From contig NC_061863.1 in assembly GCF_907164915.1 (NCBI RefSeq), forward strand, positions 65,773,364 through 65,837,363: a stretch of 64,000 nt of DNA, written 5' to 3'. The translations under genes were made by a program, and so were the position numbers. Source of the stretch: Impatiens glandulifera. Lineage: Eukaryota > Streptophyta > Magnoliopsida > Ericales > Balsaminaceae. The notes beneath the pieces were generated by a model. It did not search any database. It was given only the letters and a program-made list of their open reading frames with translations, and was not told where the DNA came from. Shown here in pieces: positions 59,800 through 64,000 of the stretch (the stretch's first letter is position 1; every line of letters begins with the position of its first letter).

Positions 59800-60690
59800 T
59801 TATTATTTTTATTTACCTATTATTAATTAATTTTTTAACATGCTAAAATATTTTATGATAAAAATTTAACATGTATAATGACATTTTAAATTAATTATTT
59901 AACAAATATTTAAAATAAATATTATTTTTTTTGTTTTGATATTTAAAACTATTAACTATTCTTATAAATATATAAAATTTAATATATATATATATATATT
60001 CAAATATCAAAATAATATTTTTTAAAGTATGATGTATTTGAGACCTATTTGATAATAATAATAATATATAGGTAATATAATAATTAAATAAAAAATAGTA
60101 AGAAAAAATATAACTAATTATTTTATATATATTATCCAAAGTTTTTAAATTAAAATATAAATAGTAACTGTAATCCTTGTTTTTATAAAAACAAGTTTAA
60201 ATTAAAAAAAAAAAAAAAGAAGATTTAATTGTGTTAATATTAGTTGTTTATCAATTTATTTAATAAAAAAATGTTACTTATTATAATAAATTGATTGTTT
60301 ATCCATTTATTACTATTAGTAATAAGTAACTAATTTATTAAAAAAGTTATTTTTTATTTAATTATTGAATATTTTTAAAAATGGATTTTTATCACAATTA
60401 CTTTTTAAAATATTTAAAGTAAAAAGTAAAAATAAGTTTTTTTTAACTAATAATTTAATATTTACCTATTATTAATTAATTTTTTAAGATGATAAAAGTC
60501 TAACATGTATAATGACATTTTAAACTAATTATGTATCAATAATTTATAATAAAATATTAATATATTTAATAAGATATTGATATTATTTTTTTTTTTATAT
60601 TTTAAAACTATTAAGTATTCTTATAAACATATAAAATATAATAAATACATAATAATATATATATATATATATTCAAATATCAAAATAATA
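59800..60690. repeat. Diverged direct duplication, about 634 bp apart
   Basis: TTTAACATGTATAATGACATTTTAAA-like text at about 59865 recurs at about 60499. Each is followed by AAAACTATTAA.TATTCTTATAAA and a (TA)n run with ATTCAAATATCAAAATAAT. The copies differ by many small changes, so the duplication is old. No gene is involved. Confidence 0.65.
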
Positions 60691-61477
60691 TATATAACAC
60701 TATATTTTAAATAGTTCATAAATATTTATTATTTTTATTTATAATATTATTTTATAACAAAAAATATATATATTATTAAATTAAATATTGAATAAAATAA
60801 ATAAATAAATAATGTTTATTCAAAATATATTAAAAGAATTAAAAATAACTGAAAATAAAATATTTAAATTAAAAAAAAATATATTAATTTGTTTTTTAAT
60901 TTGTGATATTGTTTAAAATAGGAGTTATTTGAGACTTATTTGATAAAAAGAATATATATATATAATATTGGGGGTTTATCAATTTATTGATTATAATTAA
61001 TCAAAAAGGAAAAAAGTTATTTCTTATTAAATCTTTTTAAGAATTGATATTTATCAAAATTACTTTTTAAAATATTTAAAATAAAAAATAAAAAATATTT
61101 TTTTACATTTATTATAAAAAGAAATTTTTAAATATTTAAAGTAAAAAGTATAAATATTTTTTATATTTATTATAAAAAAATATTATTAAATTAAATAAAT
61201 ATTATTTTATTTTATTTTATTTTGGTGAAAAGTGAATTAAAAAAATATCACTTTTTTTTGGTCAAACACATTTTTTTCATTGTGATTTTTTATAAATAAA
61301 TAAAAATTAATTTTGATACAATATAAAAAAAATCATATATATGTTAAAAGTTTTTCATTTAAAAATAAATAAAGATAAGAACCATATTTTAAAAATGAGG
61401 ATTAATTAGTTGCGGTTCATACAACATGCATTGGCCGCAGCCTAATTAATGAGAAAAGTACAAACAAAATCGCGCGA
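60691..61477. other. AT-rich DNA and the 3' flank of the second zinc-finger gene
   Basis: No coding frame. The last about 60 bases hold, on the minus strand, a single unit (TGATCGCGCGATTTTGTTTG ... GCGGCCAATGCATGTTG) related to the four-copy minisatellite after the paralogue at 36963-37143. Confidence 0.55.
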
Positions 61478-63601
61478 TCAGTTTTCCTGAATCCTACGGT
61501 GCTTAAGAGGAGGCTCCTCCACTGAATTCTCACTGTTTTCCGGTAAAGTCACCGGCGCCGGCGGTTGCTTTCTTTGAGTAACTTTCATCTTTCTGAGCTG
61601 CTTAGAATGGTGACTCTTGTGACCACCCAATGCTTGACTAGTAGGAAATGATATCCCACACTCACCACAATAGAACTTCAGTGGGTGCGGTCCTTCATAA
61701 CCAAAAAGTGTTTTTCTGCTGATACTGTCCAGTTGAAGGTCGCGAAAGCCTGTTCCGTTCCACACACTAGTCTCATAAAACTTGTTCATCATATCACCAG
61801 AGGAGGAATTGTTAGGAGTAACACTGTTTTGAGCTGGTTTGGGAATCGAATTATTAAGAAAGGATCCCAGGAATGGTAGATCGGATTCATGAAGCTGGAA
61901 AAATGCCTGTTGTTGATTCCCAACTCGATGAAAACCGTCGGAATTGGTTTGGAGATTAGAACCCATGCCACCGATATGACTCATGTTCTGGTTGATAAAT
62001 GGCTGTTGTTGATTCCCAGCTGGAAGAAAACCGTCGGAATTGGTTTGGAGATTAGAACCCAGGCCACCGAAATGACTCATGTTCTGGTTGATAAATGGCT
62101 GTTGTTGATTCCCAGCTGGAAGGATACCGTTGGAATTGGTTTGGAGATTAGAACCCATGCCATTGAAATGACTCATGTTCTGGTTGATAAATGGCTGTTG
62201 TTGATTCCCAGCTGGAAGGAAACCGTCGGAATTGGTTTGGAGATTAGAACCCATGCCATTGAAATGACTCATGTTCTGGTTGATAGATGGCTGTTGTTGA
62301 TTCCCAGCTGGAAGAAAACCATCGGAATTGGTTTGGAGATTAGAACCCATGCCATTGAAATGACTCATGTTCTGGTTGATAGATGGCTGTTGTTGATTCC
62401 CAGCTGGAAGAAAACCATCGGAATTGGTTTGGAGATTAGAACCCATGCCACTGAAATGACTCATGTTCTGGTTGATAAATGGCTGTTGTTGATTCCCAGC
62501 TGGAAGAAAACCATCGGAATTGGTTTGGAGATTAGAACCCATGCCATCGAAATGACTCATTCTCTGGTTGATAAATGGCTGTTGTTGATTCCTAGCTGGA
62601 AGAAAACCGCTGGACTTGGTTAGGAGATTAGAACCCATGCCATCGAAATGACTCATGTTCTGGTTTATAGATGGCTGTTGTTGATTCCTAGCTGGAAGAA
62701 AACCGCTGGACTTGGTTAGGAGATTAGAACCCATGCCATCGAAATGACTCATTCTCTGGTTGATAAATGGCTGTTGTTGATTCCCAACTGGAAGAAAACC
62801 GTCAGAATTGGTTTGGAGATCAGAACCCATGCCACCGAAATGGCTCATGTTCCGGTTGAAAAATGGCTGTTGTCGATTCCCGCTTGGGAGAAAACTGTCA
62901 GAATTGGTTTGGAGATTAGAACCCATGCCATCGGAATGGCTCATGTTCTGGTTGGAAAATGGCTGTTGTGGATTCCCAATTGGGAGAAAACTGTCAGAAT
63001 TGGTTTGGAGATTAGAACCCATGCCACCGAAATGGCTCATGTTCTGGTTGGAAAATGGCTGTTGTCGATTCCCAATTGGGAGAAATCTGTCAGAATTGGT
63101 TTTGAGATTAGAACCCATGCCACTGAAATGGCTCATGTTCTGGTTGAAAAATGGCTGTTGTCGATTCCCAACTGGGAGAAGTCTGTCAGAATTGGTTTGG
63201 AGATTAGAACCCATGCCACCGATATGGCTCATGTTCTGGTTGAAAAATGGCTGTTGTTGATTCCCAATTGGGAGAAAACTGTCGGAATTGGTTTGGAGAT
63301 TAGAACCCATGGCACCAAAACGACTCATGTTCTGGTTGAAGGTTGGTGGGTGAGTATTTATGACGTTGGAAAAGCCAGTCTGAGGAAGGGGAAGTGAGTT
63401 TTGGTTTTGGAAAGCTAAATTCTGAAAGGAAGAGTTTGGCACATATGAAGAGTTCATAGAAGTTGGTGGTACTAGATTGTTGATCATCATGTTATGGGTA
63501 GGTTCAAGAATTTCAGGGGTTGGATTAATCAATGGAGGGCTAGACATGGTGGCATTCGGGTGATCAGTGAAAGAATGATCAGAAGGCTGTCTATCCATCA
63601 C
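61478..63601 (-). CDS. C2H2 (QALGGH) zinc-finger protein with fifteen 32-residue repeats, single exon, 707 aa
   Basis: The C-terminal finger (Cys645-His665) is canonical for plants: C-x2-C-x12-H-x3-H with QALGGH. A basic tail follows (KHRRIQ), so a nuclear DNA-binding regulator is likely. Residues about 92-572 are fifteen consecutive 32-residue units of the form NQNMSHFGGMGSNLQTNSDG plus FLPAGNQQQPFI. The array is Asn/Gln/Ser-rich and probably disordered. After the array come QLHESDLPFLGSFLNNS and EEPPLKHRRI, which match QLLETDLPFLTSFLNDP and EEPALKIRRI of the gene at 35574-36950, so this is its paralogue in opposite orientation about 25 kb away. Intact. MM at the start leaves the second ATG possible. 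Confidence 0.88.
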   Translation of the reverse strand: MMDRQPSDHSFTDHPNATMSSPPLINPTPEILEPTHNMMINNLVPPTSMNSSYVPNSSFQNLAFQNQNSLPLPQTGFSNVINTHPPTFNQNMSRFGAMGSNLQTNSDSFLPIGNQQQPFFNQNMSHIGGMGSNLQTNSDRLLPVGNRQQPFFNQNMSHFSGMGSNLKTNSDRFLPIGNRQQPFSNQNMSHFGGMGSNLQTNSDSFLPIGNPQQPFSNQNMSHSDGMGSNLQTNSDSFLPSGNRQQPFFNRNMSHFGGMGSDLQTNSDGFLPVGNQQQPFINQRMSHFDGMGSNLLTKSSGFLPARNQQQPSINQNMSHFDGMGSNLLTKSSGFLPARNQQQPFINQRMSHFDGMGSNLQTNSDGFLPAGNQQQPFINQNMSHFSGMGSNLQTNSDGFLPAGNQQQPSINQNMSHFNGMGSNLQTNSDGFLPAGNQQQPSINQNMSHFNGMGSNLQTNSDGFLPAGNQQQPFINQNMSHFNGMGSNLQTNSNGILPAGNQQQPFINQNMSHFGGLGSNLQTNSDGFLPAGNQQQPFINQNMSHIGGMGSNLQTNSDGFHRVGNQQQAFFQLHESDLPFLGSFLNNSIPKPAQNSVTPNNSSSGDMMNKFYETSVWNGTGFRDLQLDSISRKTLFGYEGPHPLKFYCGECGISFPTSQALGGHKSHHSKQLRKMKVTQRKQPPAPVTLPENSENSVEEPPLKHRRIQEN
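61890..63350 (-). repeat. Fifteen-copy 96-bp coding minisatellite
   Basis: The block GACTCATGTTCTGG recurs every 96 bases from 61978 to 63322. Because the period is a multiple of three, both strands stay open, giving artificial plus-strand frames of 244 and 217 codons. The distal units (low coordinates) are more alike than those near the N-terminus. Confidence 0.95.
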
Positions 63602-63671
63602 TCAGACAGAGAGAAGTTGAGAGAGAACGAGTTTTGATTCTCTTATGTGAATGAGAATGAAACTAGAAGGG

Positions 63672-63682
63672 CATATTTATAT
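63672..63682 (-). promoter_or_regulatory. Candidate TATA box of the second zinc-finger gene
   Basis: The minus strand reads ATATAAATATG about 70 bases upstream of the ATG, then a CT- and CATTC-rich leader like the paralogue's. The pairing of the same layout in both genes supports it. Confidence 0.5.
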
Positions 63683-64000
63683 TCAGAGGAGAGTTCTAAT
63701 TTGACAAAATTTGGCTCTTTTTGAAACACTTGTTTTAGTTTTATTTGGGTCTCTAATTAAGTTTCTACCAAATATATTCTATTCTATTTTTTTTTTAAGA
63801 TTTACAAAAATTATCCTAATGGGCCTATTAATTGTCTCAGTACATTGAATATGTTATAGTTTATCTTTGTAATCTATACTAAATAGGTTTTCTCTTTATC
63901 GCTCTACAAGAAATATTTCTCTTATTCTTGAAACATGTTAATGTTATTAGGGCCGGCGCACTAGTAAGAAATATTTCTCTTATTCTTGAAACATGTTATT
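63683..64000. other. Intergenic DNA to the window edge with a 58-bp direct repeat
   Basis: AAGAAATATTTCTCTTATTC starts at 63908 and again at 63966, with GGGCCGGCGCACTAGT between. The second copy runs to the window edge, so more units may lie beyond. No gene is seen. Confidence 0.6.

Noticed and set aside
61889..63397. Two long plus-strand frames (244 and 217 codons) opposite the second zinc-finger gene
   Set aside because: They are mirror images of the 96-bp minisatellite, open only because the period is a multiple of three; the minus-strand frame has the zinc finger and full ends.

Overview
The window looks like nuclear DNA of a eudicot plant. Genes are split by GT-AG introns, intergenic DNA is very AT-rich with many (TA)n tracts, and the gene families are plant ones: MCTP, PLS-class PPR, NPF transporter, QALGGH zinc finger and G-type lectin receptor kinase. 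The species cannot be named from the sequence. No tRNA, rRNA, CRISPR or prokaryotic operon structure was seen.

The outstanding content is a tandem pair of very large, apparently intact genes at 4155-11525 and 22711-31638, both on the plus strand. Each rebuilds as seven exons with the same intron positions and phases, giving proteins of 2304 and 2305 residues. Both read, in order: an N-terminal FAD amine-oxidase-like flavoprotein; a fatty-acyl-AMP-ligase-like adenylation domain; an acyl/peptidyl carrier domain; and a membrane-embedded C-terminal part with three left-handed beta-helix blocks, resembling the C-terminal region of bacterial poly-lysine-synthetase-type (Pls) NRPS-like enzymes. A heme catalase / allene-oxide-synthase-like domain sits between the second and third helix blocks. 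This would be a one-protein activate, tether and oxidise machine; its substrate and product cannot be read from sequence. An MCTP gene (11783-14080, minus strand) lies between the copies and converges on the first.

From 14.1 to 22.7 kb there is AT-rich, repeat-bearing DNA, including an array of a dispersed repeat with a Helitron-like 3' end. From 31.6 to 44.2 kb come a C2H2 zinc-finger gene with internal repeats (35574-36950), a PPR gene (38330-39961, minus) and a four-exon NPF7-like transporter gene (42040-44204, minus). From 44.7 to 52.2 kb is a repeat-dominated block: four copies of a hAT-like non-autonomous element, a tandemly duplicated NPF2-like pseudogene fragment, and a long-TIR MULE-like element with a GC-richer interior. 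A broken G-type lectin receptor kinase lies at 55943-58090. The last gene (61478-63601, minus) is a second zinc-finger gene, a paralogue of the first, carrying fifteen 32-residue repeats.

The two zinc-finger paralogues are a natural experiment in repeat growth. Each has amplified a different segment of the same ancestral protein, and one has also amplified a 3' flanking element that is single-copy in the other. Exon borders, domain names and repeat classes were read by eye; nothing was aligned or searched by computer.
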